Assembly (NCBI GenBank): GCA_022661535.1
Contig: JAKULF010000006.1
Span: 3,095,001-3,159,000 of the forward strand
Length of the DNA stretch: 64,000 nt
Origin: Eutypa lata
Taxonomy: Eukaryota > Ascomycota > Sordariomycetes > Xylariales > Diatrypaceae
Reading direction: 5' to 3'
The notes under the pieces are model-generated. The model was not told the DNA's origin, searched no databases, and saw only the letters and a list, made by a program, of their open reading frames with translations. The position numbers and the translations under genes are program-made. Positions 10,828 to 22,581 of the stretch are shown one piece after another (positions within the stretch are counted from its first letter, which is position 1; each line of letters opens with the position of its first letter).

Positions 10828-12864
10828 TTAGATGCGTAGCTGATTCTTTTTCCACATCAACAGCGATGCAGGAATTTGTAGTGCTGCTGAGACGCAAAGT
10901 ACAAGAACTTGGCGGTTGTACCCCTCAGCCAGGGTGTATCTGACGTCGTCTTGCAGCTGTTGAGGCAAAGCGGCCAAAGCGGCCCCCGATTGGATCAAAG
11001 ACTCAGAAGTTGAAACGCCTATAAGTTCTTGCAGTCGAGGTCTCGCGTAGGTGTTGAACACCGAACTAGAGATAGCTAGAACCATAGTGCTACCGATGAA
11101 CCGGAATTGTGCGCCCGCTCCCATCCCAACCGCTGATGATACTAATTAACAAAACTAAATTATAAAGAGTATGACAGTTTGACTTACAGTGATATCGATT
11201 CTTATTCACAAATGGGATCATCAAGAAAAGCAAGGTATAATTCATACCACAGCCCCACCCAGCGATGATTTCGAAAGCATATATCTGCCGTGGTACCTCA
11301 AGGGTTACTGGCAAGGTTCCTAGTAAGGCGAAGCCGAGGACTTGAAGGCAAGATCCCGCCAATAAAAGGTATAGTGGAGGGATCTTAAACTTTCCAGCGA
11401 TGGCAGATGCGAAAATAATCCCTAATGGCATGGTAACGGTAAAGGGGATCAACCTCACCCCAGCATCGAGACCAGAAGTTCCGTAGACTAACTGAAAGCG
11501 TTGAGGAATGATGAACATCGTTATGACCGTTGGGCCGCCCAACAGAACAAAATTGCTACAGTATTCGTTGCATTAGGGACACCTGCTACCTACTTGGGAC
11601 ATGTAGGGACAGCTTTGCTTGGAAACTTACAGTAGTATACCCATCATTTGACGATTTGTGAGGAAATTCCACGGTAAAATGGGTTCTCGGACCCTGTTTG
11701 AAATTGTTACGTGTCTTTCCCAGACCATCAACGCGATCCAAAGGATCCCAGGTGCTACGATCATCGTAATGACGTAGGCCGACCTCCATGGAAAAAGTGA
11801 ACCAGCCTCCTCAAACGCTGCTGTCAAGGACAGTGCTGCAAAAAGGATTAGTAGTGTTCCAGGAATATCGACTCGTTCGAGCGTGCTCTTCGCTACTAGG
11901 TCTCGCATGGTTCTTTTGCGATAGTTCGGTCGTCCATGATAGGGAAATTCTCTAGGGAGGACGAACAGTGTAATCAGGAAAGCTGGTGCTGCTATGGGGA
12001 CACTATAGTGTATTATCAGCATTCAGAGGTATACAAATACAAGCGATCTTAAAGAGGAAAAGGCCATACTTGATTATAAAAATCCATCTCCAAGTTGTAT
12101 TAGCAGCGATGGCACCGCCAACGATAGGACCTATCAGCAATGCCAAAGCTGATACCATGGAGACATTCGCTACATATTTGGTGTATCTTTCGGGTGGGAC
12201 GAGCTCTATTATGAGGATAGTGGAGAGGGAGAAGCAACCGCCACCACCAATTCCTTGGAATGCGCGAAAGACGATACTAGGCACAGAGAGTTAGGCTATT
12301 GTGCTGTGAAAGGAGGGTGACTCGGGGCTCACAGCTGGACTATTGTCTGTGCAGCACTGCAGGCAGCAGAGAAGATGATGAAGATAGCGGTCGATATCAA
12401 GAAAATAAGCTTTCGGCCGAAGATGTCACTGAACTTAGAGAAGATGACGATAACACCTAGTAAAAACATAAGCGACCTGGAGATAGGGGTTACGTAATAA
12501 TAAACTCCTACTAACCTACGTATCCTAGCAGGTAGCTCGAAACAACCCAGCCAATACTATCGAAACCCCCGAGATCATTAGTAATGGCGACTAATGTGGT
12601 AACGACAACCGGGACCTCGAAGTTCACAATGAACATCATGATCGCAATCCTGCGGGAAAGTCTGTAAGCTCATGCCTAGCTTGTACATACGATTCCCCAT
12701 CATGCCTACGCGGTAGAGATAAGCCAGAACTGGCCCCCCTGCATATACACAATGCTGTCCTCAGCATCATGTTCACGGCCTTCGCCAGCAAGGTCACCAT
12801 GTTCTTGATTCAACCTTGATGTAGGGTGGATCCTCTCAAGTGAGTAGGTGTCAGAAGCATCCAT
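10828..12864 (-). CDS. MFS multidrug/toxin exporter (DHA2, 14-TM type)
   Basis: Seven exons (12864-12710, 12649-12516, 12456-12333, 12276-12070, 12002-11631, 11555-11188, 11141-10828) give 557 aa in phase. After a hydrophilic N-terminus, the first helices contain IAIMMFIVNFEVPVVVTTL and SSYLLGYVGVIVIF, followed by the MFS motif A KFSDIFGRK. Then come FRAFQGIGGGG and ALLIGPIVGGAIAANTTWRW, the motif C region typical of drug:H+ antiporter-2 exporters. The long loop LPREFPYHGRP and the late helices up to AALQIPASLLMW complete a 14-helix layout. It would export small molecules or xenobiotics across the plasma membrane; the substrate cannot be told. Introns of 46-74 nt are normal for this genome and no defect is visible. 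It has no biosynthetic partner beside it except decayed genes. Confidence 0.88.
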
Positions 12865-13100
12865 CGTCTCGAATACAATAGATACTAGTCAAATACTGGT
12901 GTAAAGAGGTAATAATGACTGAGATCAGATGGCTGATAAGAATTTATAACGACAAAAAAACGGAAGACGTGGTTGAGGTGTGCAGAGACTTGTTGCACTT
13001 AGGTAAGTTTAATTTCTAAATAATCAAGAATAAAAGAACGCAGCAGGCGATGCAGCCAATTCAATCATTCTACCTACTATTATTAGAACCTTCGTGCCAG

Positions 13101-13198
13101 CCATTGGTACCCGGGTATCCGAGAATTCAACATTCCCAGATTACTCCTTACTTTAGACATTGGTACCGGGGAATTTAACGTTCCCTGATTTCTCCCTA
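13101..13198. repeat. Degenerate tandem duplication, unit about 50 bp
   Basis: Copy 1 (about 13101-13150) and copy 2 (about 13158-13198) share CATTGGTACC, a GAATT-CAAC / GAATTTAAC block, ATTCCC/GTTCCC and TGATTTCTCC-like ends with several substitutions and a small gap. No coding role is seen. Confidence 0.55.
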
Positions 13199-13524
13199 CC
13201 AAATCCAATCACTTTTTAGGATTACAATAACAATACAAATTGAGAGCTGCTTTTAGTACAGATGTACACTAATTATTAGTTATAACTATCAAGTCCTACC
13301 CATCTGACGTAAGGGACGCCTTTATACGCACCATTGCAAATAAATTTAATTGATTTCTTACATTGGCGGTCGGAGGTAATGCAACTTTATGCCTTTTAAT
13401 GATGACAAGTTGTAGATATTATTTAAATTGGCGTGTTTATTCGGCCCATTTACTTTCGACCACGGTGCACAAGTAAAGCCTGAACAGCCCCTTTGAAGCT
13501 ATCGTAAGCTTTTAAGTTAACGGA

Positions 13525-13576
13525 CTTACCTACTTACTTACCTCGTTACTTACTTACTTTCTTACTTACCTACTCG
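13525..13576. repeat. Imperfect TTAC/CTTA microsatellite
   Basis: A run of TTAC/TACT units with single-base interruptions (CTTACCTACTTACTTACC and so on). Confidence 0.75.
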
Positions 13577-15389
13577 TTTCTCCATTCATTTCATCATTAT
13601 TATCTTTGAAGCTATTTACATCTTAAGATAGCGGGGGTAGTTGGGTTGGCAGCTTAATTATAACAAGTAGCAGTGGCAGTTAAGCGTTGGGTAACGATAG
13701 CAGTAGGGTGGTACTCGCTGGGTGGTAGTTGATGATAGCCGAAATGGGTAAGTCATTGCGCAAATAACAATTATTTATATATAATACCGTCGCTTCGGAA
13801 GCGCTTAGTAACCTTCCATGCTTGGAAGGCTTTATGACGAAACCTTTCCCACCGGGGCGGGATCACATATGCACACGGGGCTAACGGCTTGAGCTATGTG
13901 TGGCGATGCAACATCATGCCAAGCACCTTACATCTGAGGCAATTTCATTGGCTCTTGTATGATTGTTTGCAACAAAATCGCGACAAAGGCTGCTGCGTTT
14001 GGTCATCGATGTTAGGTGGGGTCCGTGCATACCGGCATAAGTACTGGAACCAACACTCACAACACTCACCTCGTACCTATGTAATTCGATCCGTATCTAC
14101 CAACGAAAAATAAAAATAAAATAAAAGTTGTAATATAAATCAGCTAGCGGCAATCGGGTTGCAAGTTAACTTTATTTATTGTGCAAATATGTGTAATAGT
14201 TGATACTAGTATTCCCGTCCTAGCTCTTGGTTTTGACAAAAAATTCTGTTCACCTCGTATGCGCACACGTTTTGCAATGCTGTCTTGCAAATTGTAGCTT
14301 GGGTTCTCAGCCCTAACTGATGGATAAAAACTGACGGACATCCAGAAGGTGTCAAAGTTGGCCAAAGTTTACATTTATATCCAAATCGAATCAATGCAAT
14401 TGTACGCAATGACTACTCACGCCACTCATTCAATCTCTGGGTCCTTTAAAATATGATATACCAACTCTTCGTACCCATGAACTGGATAAGATTACTATTC
14501 TCTTAGCTATAATTGGATTTTAATTACTTGTTCTAAGACAACATATACCACGGGCACAAAATAAGACTCACGCCCAATTGCAAGGCCCGCCACATATAAG
14601 GGGCGCCCCTTGCTTGTTTAATTAGGTCACCTCATTGTGTGTGACACATAATACTTTACCAGAACCTACTAAAGGGCAGTAGCAATAGTGAAACAATAAC
14701 TATCTGCAGGTCGAAATATTCTAGTTACGTGACACCCCCCAACCCCTTTTCGACGCCTATGCTGAAGACCAGCAGCATTAAAGCGACGGTAGACAAAGAC
14801 TATAATCCTAAATGCAGCATCTGCTGTGCGTACATGTATGGTTACACCAATTTTTTCCTTCATATTACCAATCTGTTACTAAATGGCTGCTTAATTTCGT
14901 TCGAGTCCTCTTATATGGAATATCCTACGTTGCGCGATTCTAGTGATCAAGGTCGCTTGTTAGTAGCCGCAGGAATGCAAATTACTCGCTACTAACCTTA
15001 TCATATGATACCGTACTTGGGGATAAACTAGGCTTGACTATTCGAGTAACTACTCTGTCCACAAGAAAGCCATCTAAAGAAGAGGTTAAAAGGACGACAG
15101 TCCGGACCACTTTTCGAATCGAAGATCAAGGAAATACCTAGGTTAAGAAGATGGTAAACCGGAGATTTTAATAAACTCCGGTTGGAGCCCGGGCTACCTA
15201 TACCACTCATATCTCGATTACATCACCCCACCATAGCTACTCCTCGTTCACCCCACCCTCGAAGACAGTGGTCTAGGTATTTATTCACATATCCGCAGAC
15301 TACTACTATGAACTAAGGAAGAAGTTCAGGTTGTCCAAAACGGAGAAACTTAAACCACATTCAATTCCTTAAATCCCTTGCTTGTTAAA

Positions 15390-16322
15390 ATGTCGAGCCC
15401 CCCGTTCATTCCCCTTCGGCCCCCAACCCCCCAGGCCATGCTCCATCGCCTGCCAGACAAGTCAGAGGATGATACCTTACAAGATACATCGCCTTCGAAG
15501 TACATCATCCTGATCACGGGCTCGACCGGCGTCGCCGGAAAGGTGCAAATCGCCACCTCGGTGTCCAAAGCGCTGTCGTGTCCTCTGTACCAAGGGGACA
15601 GCTTGCACGAATCTTCCGCCAAAGCCGCCAGCCTCGGCACCTCGCGACAGGCCGCTACTACGTCGTCAACAGCCAGCGAGGAGGCCGGATCTGGCCCGGC
15701 CCCCAACGAAGCGCGCTACCAACGGATGTGGCTCTCTAAGATGACGCGGACGGGCCTGTTGTTCCCAGACGAGTCGAGGCCCGCGAACCAGGGATTCTCG
15801 GGTTTCGGCGGTGCCTCGAACTCGACCTCGACCAGCCGTCGTGGCTCCGTCAGCTCGGTGGCGTCCGCATCTTCTGACGCTGGGGCATCAGACGCATCGA
15901 GCATGAGCAACGTCGCAGGTTCAGGTGGCCCGGCGCCGCCTCAGTACGTCAACAAACCCCCCACCTTCTCGCTACCCGAGAAGGAAGCGCTACGCAGGCT
16001 GAATCCGGCCCTGATGGTGTTGACGCACCCGGAGCTCGAGAGGTGGCACAAGGTGTGCATCAAGAAAGCGGTCGGCGAGTACCGCATAGGCGTGCTTTTT
16101 GTGCCGCTGTGCGACGACGACGATTTCCCACAACTCAGGATGCTGGACCCGAGGATGATGACGAGCTTTGCGTCGTTCGGCTCCTTCCCGAAACCACAGG
16201 GAGCGCCAGGTGGGGGATTAACGGCAGATGATATGCTGCGCATCGATATCGATGGTGATGTTGAGACCATTACTGATGAAATTGTCCAGGGTGCAAGGGA
16301 TGTAATGGGAATTAGGTCTTGA
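15390..16322 (+). CDS. Gluconokinase-like P-loop protein of unknown function
   Basis: Single exon, 310 aa, starting at ATG 15390 (the open frame extends 12 bases upstream only through a non-ATG codon). After a Pro-rich start comes SKYIILITGSTGVAGK, the beta-strand and P-loop of gluconate-kinase-like NTPases, then ALSCPLYQGDSLHE, which matches the substrate-binding GDDFH region. The P-loop has an extra residue and no Ser/Thr after the Lys (GSTGVAGKVQ), so ATP hydrolysis is doubtful. A long Ser-rich disordered stretch (about 100-190) follows, then a conserved-looking C-terminal part (FSLPEKEALRRLNPALMVL, HPELERWHKVCIKKAVGEY). Gluconokinase proper is shorter (about 180-220 aa). I regard this as a fungal-specific derivative of unknown role. 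Confidence 0.65.
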   Translation: MSSPPFIPLRPPTPQAMLHRLPDKSEDDTLQDTSPSKYIILITGSTGVAGKVQIATSVSKALSCPLYQGDSLHESSAKAASLGTSRQAATTSSTASEEAGSGPAPNEARYQRMWLSKMTRTGLLFPDESRPANQGFSGFGGASNSTSTSRRGSVSSVASASSDAGASDASSMSNVAGSGGPAPPQYVNKPPTFSLPEKEALRRLNPALMVLTHPELERWHKVCIKKAVGEYRIGVLFVPLCDDDDFPQLRMLDPRMMTSFASFGSFPKPQGAPGGGLTADDMLRIDIDGDVETITDEIVQGARDVMGIRS

Positions 16323-17635
16323 TTTTCTCGTCGACTTAAGTGACAATACCTTGGACAAATATAATCATGGAGCCAGCGTTCAAGGCAACGTCCACTGCGT
16401 TGGGAAGAATTAATTCCATGTACGAGATGACGGGTAGACATAACATGCACAAGGGGAATTGATACATAATCCTTCCAACTACAAAGTATGAGCTTAAATT
16501 GCCGAGGATCTTATCATGATCATGTAGCATGTGGAATTAATATTGATAATACGGAATAACTAGATACAACTCCAGTCTACTACTTCTGAGGCACAATTAA
16601 TTAATCGCAGGATAATTAACCAGAAACTGAACACAGTCCTGAATGCTAAATTAGTTGATCGCCTTTATTTGATTAACTTATAACCCCTTTTTCTTCATGC
16701 AACGCGGTGTATACGGGAACACAATCTATCTTTGAAAAGCTTCTGTCCTCCCCAAACGCGATGAAGTCAAGTATACGAAGTATCTAGTTAGGATTATTAA
16801 TTATAATTATAAATCATAAACTTTCTTATAGTTAGCGTTGCGGTACGTTCCGTTGCAATGACTAGTTCAATACGTGAGTTGATCAGGGATCATAATTTCC
16901 TTGCCGTCATAGGAGTTTGGTAGAATCCTTCTCCCACGTCCTGTCTTATTACCAATAATCTCCCAGGTTATTTGAGGTGGAATCAACTTAATTCGCTCCA
17001 CCGGGCGGTCGTATGGGTAGACTATAGCAAATCCACCGGGACAAAACCTAAGCGAATATATGTCGTTTCCCCCAGAAGTCATATATCGCGATATGCATGC
17101 CTCTCGGAGCACCGTAGTCTACTTATTCTGCCCTACTATATCGACGAGAATAGCTTCAAATGGATGAATGGACACTTGAACAATGCCCAGGTGCACCGGT
17201 CGCAAGCCATGGGCGGCGAAGCTTGATGTCAACACCATGGATCAAATGGAATTTCTTCGTGCCTTAATTTAGTATTCCAATATTTTCCTTGTGGCATAAT
17301 TAATCCATCTATTCCTAAGTGGACATCATTAAGCTTTTATGTTTATATTATCGTAAGAAATGTAGTTACTGCTCAAGTTAAATAATATAACATTAAAGAT
17401 ACGTAATAGAGTATAATCACAAGTTATAGAATCATCAAACCAGGCATTAATAATCAGACATTATAAAGCCTTCGTGACTAAGCATCAATGCTCCGGCTCA
17501 TCTATTCCCCGTTCTAAGGACTATATATGTCTTTAGCTACCAGAATAAGAGAAATATGTCTCGATGGCACGTTGATGCATTGCTTGGTGGTAGACATTGC
17601 CGTAAAACCTATTATACACCCAGTATTTACTCGAA
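16323..17635. other. AT-rich spacer, no supported gene
   Basis: About 1.3 kb. On the minus strand near 17110-17260 there is a stretch that vaguely resembles an ankyrin repeat (GLRPVHLGIVQ) interrupted by a stop. It is too weak to call. Palindromic AT blocks occur near 16795-16820. Confidence 0.4.
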
Positions 17636-19019
17636 ATGCTGCGGAACACCAGTCCTACACCTGACCAGGCGGGTCGCTGGATCATATCTGAGTTCGGGGG
17701 CCCAGAAGTCCTGAAATGGGAAAACTATGACCCATTCGCTAATGTGCCGGCGGATCAAGTTCTCGTACGGATCATAACCGCCGGCATTGCTGGCCCCGAC
17801 AATATTCAGCGGGCGGGCGGGTACCCGAACGTGGCCTGTTCGACGCCGGGCTTCACTCCCGGTTACGATTTCGTCGGTGAAGTCGTTGCACTGGGTTCTT
17901 CGTTGCCTAGAACTACTCCTTTGGCTATGGGGGATCGGGTAACGTCTATGTGCAGTAAGTAGTAGCTAAACCGCTGGATTCTCCCTCCATCTCTCATTTT
18001 GGTTTTCCTTGGATTGGAAGAGGCATACGCCTGAAAATATGAATGGCCTGTTGTCTTAGATTATGGTTCGAATTTTGAAGAGAATACACAGCTGACTCTA
18101 TGTTCCGTAGTGATCGGGGCTCATGCTACCCACATTACCCTGCCCACTACGGAGCTCATCCGCATTGACCCTACTGACGACCCGATCAGCGTCTGCGCTC
18201 TCCCTCTCAACTACATGACAGCCTGGGGGATGTTGAAACGCAGCGGTGTCCGTCTTGCCCCAGACTCCAGCATCTTGATAGGCTCTGCCAGCGGGGGCGT
18301 CGGGACGGCGATGGCCCAGTTAGTCCACGCATTCGACTTGCAACTGAAGATGATCGGTACTTGCTCCCCATCGAAATTCGAATACGTCAGATCGCTGGGC
18401 GTGATTCCGGTGGACCGCCAAGCCCCTGACCTCGTGGAGCAGATCCGGGGTTTGACTGGCGGCGAGGGCGTAGACGTCGCATACGATGCCGTGGGAAGCG
18501 AAGACAGCCTGCGAAAGAGTCATCTAGCTACCAAGGACGACGTAGGCGAGGTCGTTGCCATTGGTGTCATGGCCGATATCGCGGCGGATGGGACTAGTAT
18601 GCTTTTGGAGAACTACGATGCTGCGGCGGTCTTGGGATCGCGGATGCAGCCTCGGACGAAATACTGGGGTGTGGAGCGAGAATACTATCGCGAGGTCAGT
18701 ATCAGAGCCATTTTATCTTCCCATCTTGTCATATCTAGTAGCTGTTTCTCTAGTGAAGGGACCGTGGATGCGATGCTCTTTCTATGTCCCCAACTAGTCA
18801 CTAACACCTAGCGTAAAATAGACACGAGGGATTTGGCGAGAAGACTTTCATAAAATATTGCAGAAGGTCCGAATGGGTGAACTCGCGCCGGAGATCGCGA
18901 AGCTATTTCGGTTAGGACAAGCCGTGGAAGCGAATAAGTATCTGATATCAGGGACGGCTGTAAAGGGTAAGATGATATTTATCGTGGATGAATATCTAGC
19001 AGTTCAGCATGGCCTTTGA
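17636..19019 (+). CDS. Quinone oxidoreductase-like medium-chain dehydrogenase (MDR)
   Basis: Three exons (17636-17954, 18111-18694, 18822-19019) encode 366 aa in phase from the ATG at 17636. The catalytic GroES-like domain is seen in FGGPEVLKWENYDPF, VLVRIITAGIAGPDN and FTPGYDFVGEVVALG. The Rossmann NADPH site is SILIGSASGGVGTAMAQLV, followed by GEGVDVAYDAVGSE. The structural and catalytic zinc cysteines are not present, which fits the zeta-crystallin/quinone oxidoreductase branch (NADPH:quinone or enoyl reduction, cytosolic). The middle exon could end a few bases differently, but the chosen GT-AG pair restores the expected C-terminus (TRGIWREDFHKIL, LISGTAVKGKMIFIVDEY). It lies in the accessory region; its substrate is unknown. 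Confidence 0.82.
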
Positions 19020-20565
19020 GGCTACTGCGATTAACCATGACTTGGTTTTTACGTAAAAAGGTAGACTACCATCCAATTAAGAGTAACACATCTCACCCAC
19101 GTAACCTCAGCACTCACTTTCCACCAATGTCAGCTCATAATCCACCGAATGGCGTGTCACGGCTCTCTTTTAACCTCAATTTCCTGATTTCCTTCATCTC
19201 AGCATAAGAATAAGGATGACGTTAGAGGATTCCAGACACACACAATCATCATCTTTGGGGGTTTACCTCGGTCAGTACGCGTGGTGCGTCAACCATGTAG
19301 TACCCGTCAATCACCTAGAAAGTGTGAGGTTAGCTTGTGAAGAAATCGCTTGCGATTCGCTTGATGTACCTCTATCCTGTACGACCCGCCAGAGAATATT
19401 TCATTCAGATGACTTTGTAGGGTATCTTGATTCAATCTATACGATGGTATGAGGGACTGAGGCATTGTAAATCCGCATCCGTACTTGGGAATCGTCACTG
19501 TCGATATATATTTGATAATGTTGGTGGGCAAACTCTGCGTGTGTCGACTTTTCTTTGTCCCGCTGCTGTCCCTGGCAATGGAGCCTTCTGAGTGCTCGTT
19601 AAGATTGCTATGCTAAGGCTGTAAGTATAACAGAAAACCAAGGCGGTAATCCGTTCCTAGGGAGGGGAACCTCTTTAAATGCCAAGTATCCGTGAGCTGC
19701 AACGCCACCCTTTCACCGGCTACGGCCCTAACCAATCATTTTGAAACTTGAGCAACATGCCAAACGGACTCCGGCATAAGAACCTACCACACCTGAGCTC
19801 TTTGGAATGAGCCAGATACGTTACAACAGATCACGTTGAGCTTTCAAATCATTCTTTACGAATGAACATTGATGGACGTAACATCCCCAAGAGTCACTTT
19901 GAAGGTCCATGCCACCCCTGCGCTACAAACAAACAGGTGGCTGGATAACACATGCGGTTAACACCCCGACGCATCTGTCAACGCTTTGAAAGTTCATGGG
20001 CATCAACCCGGTGGTTCTCTGGTTGAAGCAGGTACTCCATAACGATATCGTGGACCTGACGGAATACCTCCTCGACCGGACTAGTTGGGTCTCCAACGCA
20101 CGACTAGTGCATTTGATCGACAGCCTTAAGACGATCAATGGCGTTATGGAAGCAGGCATCGTAACCTGCATCGTCAAGAGGCATGTCCTAGTTTCTTTAC
20201 ACCTGTAGCTAGGTGGTGGTGGCAGCTAGGTGGCAGATGGTGGCTAGATAAACAGGGAAAGAATATCAAATGAACAATAAATACATATATTTATGTCAGA
20301 ATGTAGGGTCATGTCAGGTATTTCTGGGAAGCTTGGTTCTGTATTTGTATCTAGGTCAGGAATCCTGGGCTAGATATAGCCTCATACACCTTGCTGCTAT
20401 CTTGGCCCCTTTGACCCCCTTTGCCCCTTTCATGATCTTTAGGAACAACGCAACCACGTTGATACAATACATCCATCATTTTGTCCTAGATTCCGACAAT
20501 ATTTATATATAAAACTTCCGATCATCGAGGAATCCGTGTAAATATCAAAACGACTTCACATAAAA
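19020..20565. other. Spacer with a possible coding relic
   Basis: No intact gene. On the minus strand between about 20193 and 19986, a protein-like frame (VEEVFRQVHDIVMEYLLQPE, and so on) is interrupted by a TAG at 20106-20104. The family was not recognised. The sequence CAGCTAGGTGG repeats near 20207-20248. Confidence 0.35.
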
Positions 20566-22581
20566 TTAAAGCATTCTAGTTACGCCCACAGACTCTTCAG
20601 TACTATCCTCATTATCAGATACATGGCGTCTGTACCTTCGTTCCCCATAGCATGAAGTTATAAACCACGCTAGGAAAATCAGAAACATCATGGGCAGGCA
20701 GGTTGCTAGAAACAGGTTGAAAGCCTGTGGCCGAAACAGCCACGTCTTGCCATTGCAGCACACCGCTCTGGAAGAATGACTATTAAACATTAGCTATGAG
20801 ACATTCAGTTGGTATAAGGTGCTAATATACCGCAAGAAATATTCCCGGTAAGAATATAAGCGTGACCACGGTGATAATATGCATTGACACTCTCTCATTT
20901 GCTGTCCTAAACGCAGTATCTTCCATGTATGTTGCCGATTGTTTTGCCTCTTCAGCGTATGCTCTGCTCATTTCCAAGTTCTTGTATTCAAGAATGCTCT
21001 CATACTGAAGAGAAAATTAGTAATAAGTCCAGACTCCTGACCAGCGTAGCACATAGAGTCGGCTGGTTGGAGACATGATTCACTTACTAGTCTTTTCCCT
21101 TCCTCAAGTTTCTTAGTCAGTAATTCTAGTTGTATCTGTCGTGTCTTCATAGAGTTGACAACTGATTGGACTTTTTCTAGAAAAGGAGGTAGGTGTTCAG
21201 AGCACTCTGCTGGAACTTCATCCCGGCCCTTTAAGTTCTGGTAATACATTCGCAGCTCCAGTAAGGCTTTGACGTCAAGTTTTATGACCAAAATTGCTTC
21301 TTGTATCCTCTCTCCAATGACATGAACCTGTTGGATGTCGGCAAAGTTGAAACTTTCCAAGATTCGCTTAGGTCCAGACCAATGTTTGGTATTGTCCGTC
21401 CTCCAAAGTTGGCCACTTGCTTGCGTGTTCATAGTGGCACGTCTGTGCTTGTTGTGATTTTGTTCATATTCTTAATATGAATTAAAGGAAGGCCAATGTT
21501 TTTCAACGTTGAGTGAAATCCAACAGAACTACCGCGTGTCCATGTGCTTGGCTGCATAAGCTTTCTCTGGGTACCGACCAACCTTCCAGTATCTTTACTA
21601 CCATATATTTCATTGGCATCACCAAAGTATGGCTCCCGGCCGACAGAGGTTGTCCTCGCTCGAATCAGTGCGTCGCGGACCACATTTTCAAGATCGCGGA
21701 CGAACCAGCGCCAGCTTCCTTGACACCATCGGAGATATACCAGATGCGTCCTTAAAGTGAGTAGGAATGACTGGTTTATAGATTCAACTCGTACTTGATG
21801 ACATGATGTGTCTCTCTTCATGGCATTCTGTAGTATGTTGTTGCCCTTGATGTTTATCCAAAGTGCTCGGCCGGTCTTTAGATCGAATGCATGATACACA
21901 GCTGTTTGTCTAATGGACCAAGGATTCACAGCCTCATTATCCTTTTCAGGAGAGCGTAAGAGGTAAGCATGTCGCAACTGAGTACCTGAGCGGCCGAGCT
22001 TCGTTACCTGGAGTCCTCCGGAAATGTCGCTGTCGAATATGAATTGGCACAAAGATGCATCCACTGGTTCCATACGCTCGCCGAATGCATGAATCAGATC
22101 TAAAAATATCGGATTCACCTGGAGAAAAGTTAGAAGAAGTTGCAGCATAGGTAGAGTGCAGTTCAAAGGCGCCCTCGAGTGGTCAGCTTCGATGAATCTA
22201 TAGCATCTGGTAAATAGATGTCGGCTGCGACACAGAGTTTAAGGTTTACTTACATATGTCTGCAGCGAGGATCTTCTTGCATAGCAAGATGTTCCTTTAG
22301 GCCATTGTAGTTATGAACACTTTCTTTTCCAAACGCTGCCACATTGTTAACAGAGGATATGAAGCGATTGCATCGAGGCACTCACTCCTGTCTTTTCGCA
22401 CCTTCTCCATGAAGACTAGCAACGGATGGTGGCCGTTGAAGAGTAAGTCCTTGTCAGCCCAAAGCCTATGGAAGTGTGCCTCCCTTACACTTGGGGGTAT
22501 GTCGGCTGCAAGGTATGTACGTCCAGTAGGGTATTCTGCGGCTTTATCACAGGCAGCCTCTAGCAAATCGCCCTCATCCAT
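20566..22581 (-). CDS. CorA-like transporter-domain membrane protein, C-terminal frameshift
   Basis: Exons 22581-22386, 22335-22254 and a large one from 22197 join in phase. The N-terminal domain shows RTYLAADIPPSVREAHF and FTFL-type helices, then LLRSPEKDNEAVNPWSIRQ and YHAFDLKTGRALWINIKG, the signature of the fungal CorA-like transporter domain family. After a poorly resolved linker (about 21600-21430, splice pattern uncertain) come a coiled-coil region to 21088, exon 21004-20831 (TANERVSMHIITVVTLIFLPGIFLA, the first membrane helix) and an exon from 20779. In that last exon the frame reads SFFQSGVLQWQD, but the second helix (FNLFLATCLPMMFLIFLAWF) is one base out of frame, with the break near 20743. 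Unshifted translation stops at 20615 and loses that helix. The Mg2+ channel role is by family analogy only. Confidence 0.7.

Larger units (their letters stand above)
12865..15389. other. Long AT-rich spacer with degenerate repeats
   Basis: About 2.5 kb without a supported gene. It contains a decayed tandem duplication (13101-13198) and a TTAC-rich stretch (13525-13576), both listed separately. Open frames at 13889-14113, 14144-14409 and 14729-14995 are short and unlike any family. Confidence 0.45.

Noticed and set aside
16867..17262. Possible ankyrin-repeat relic on the minus strand
   Set aside because: Only one weak repeat-like string and an internal stop; not enough to call.
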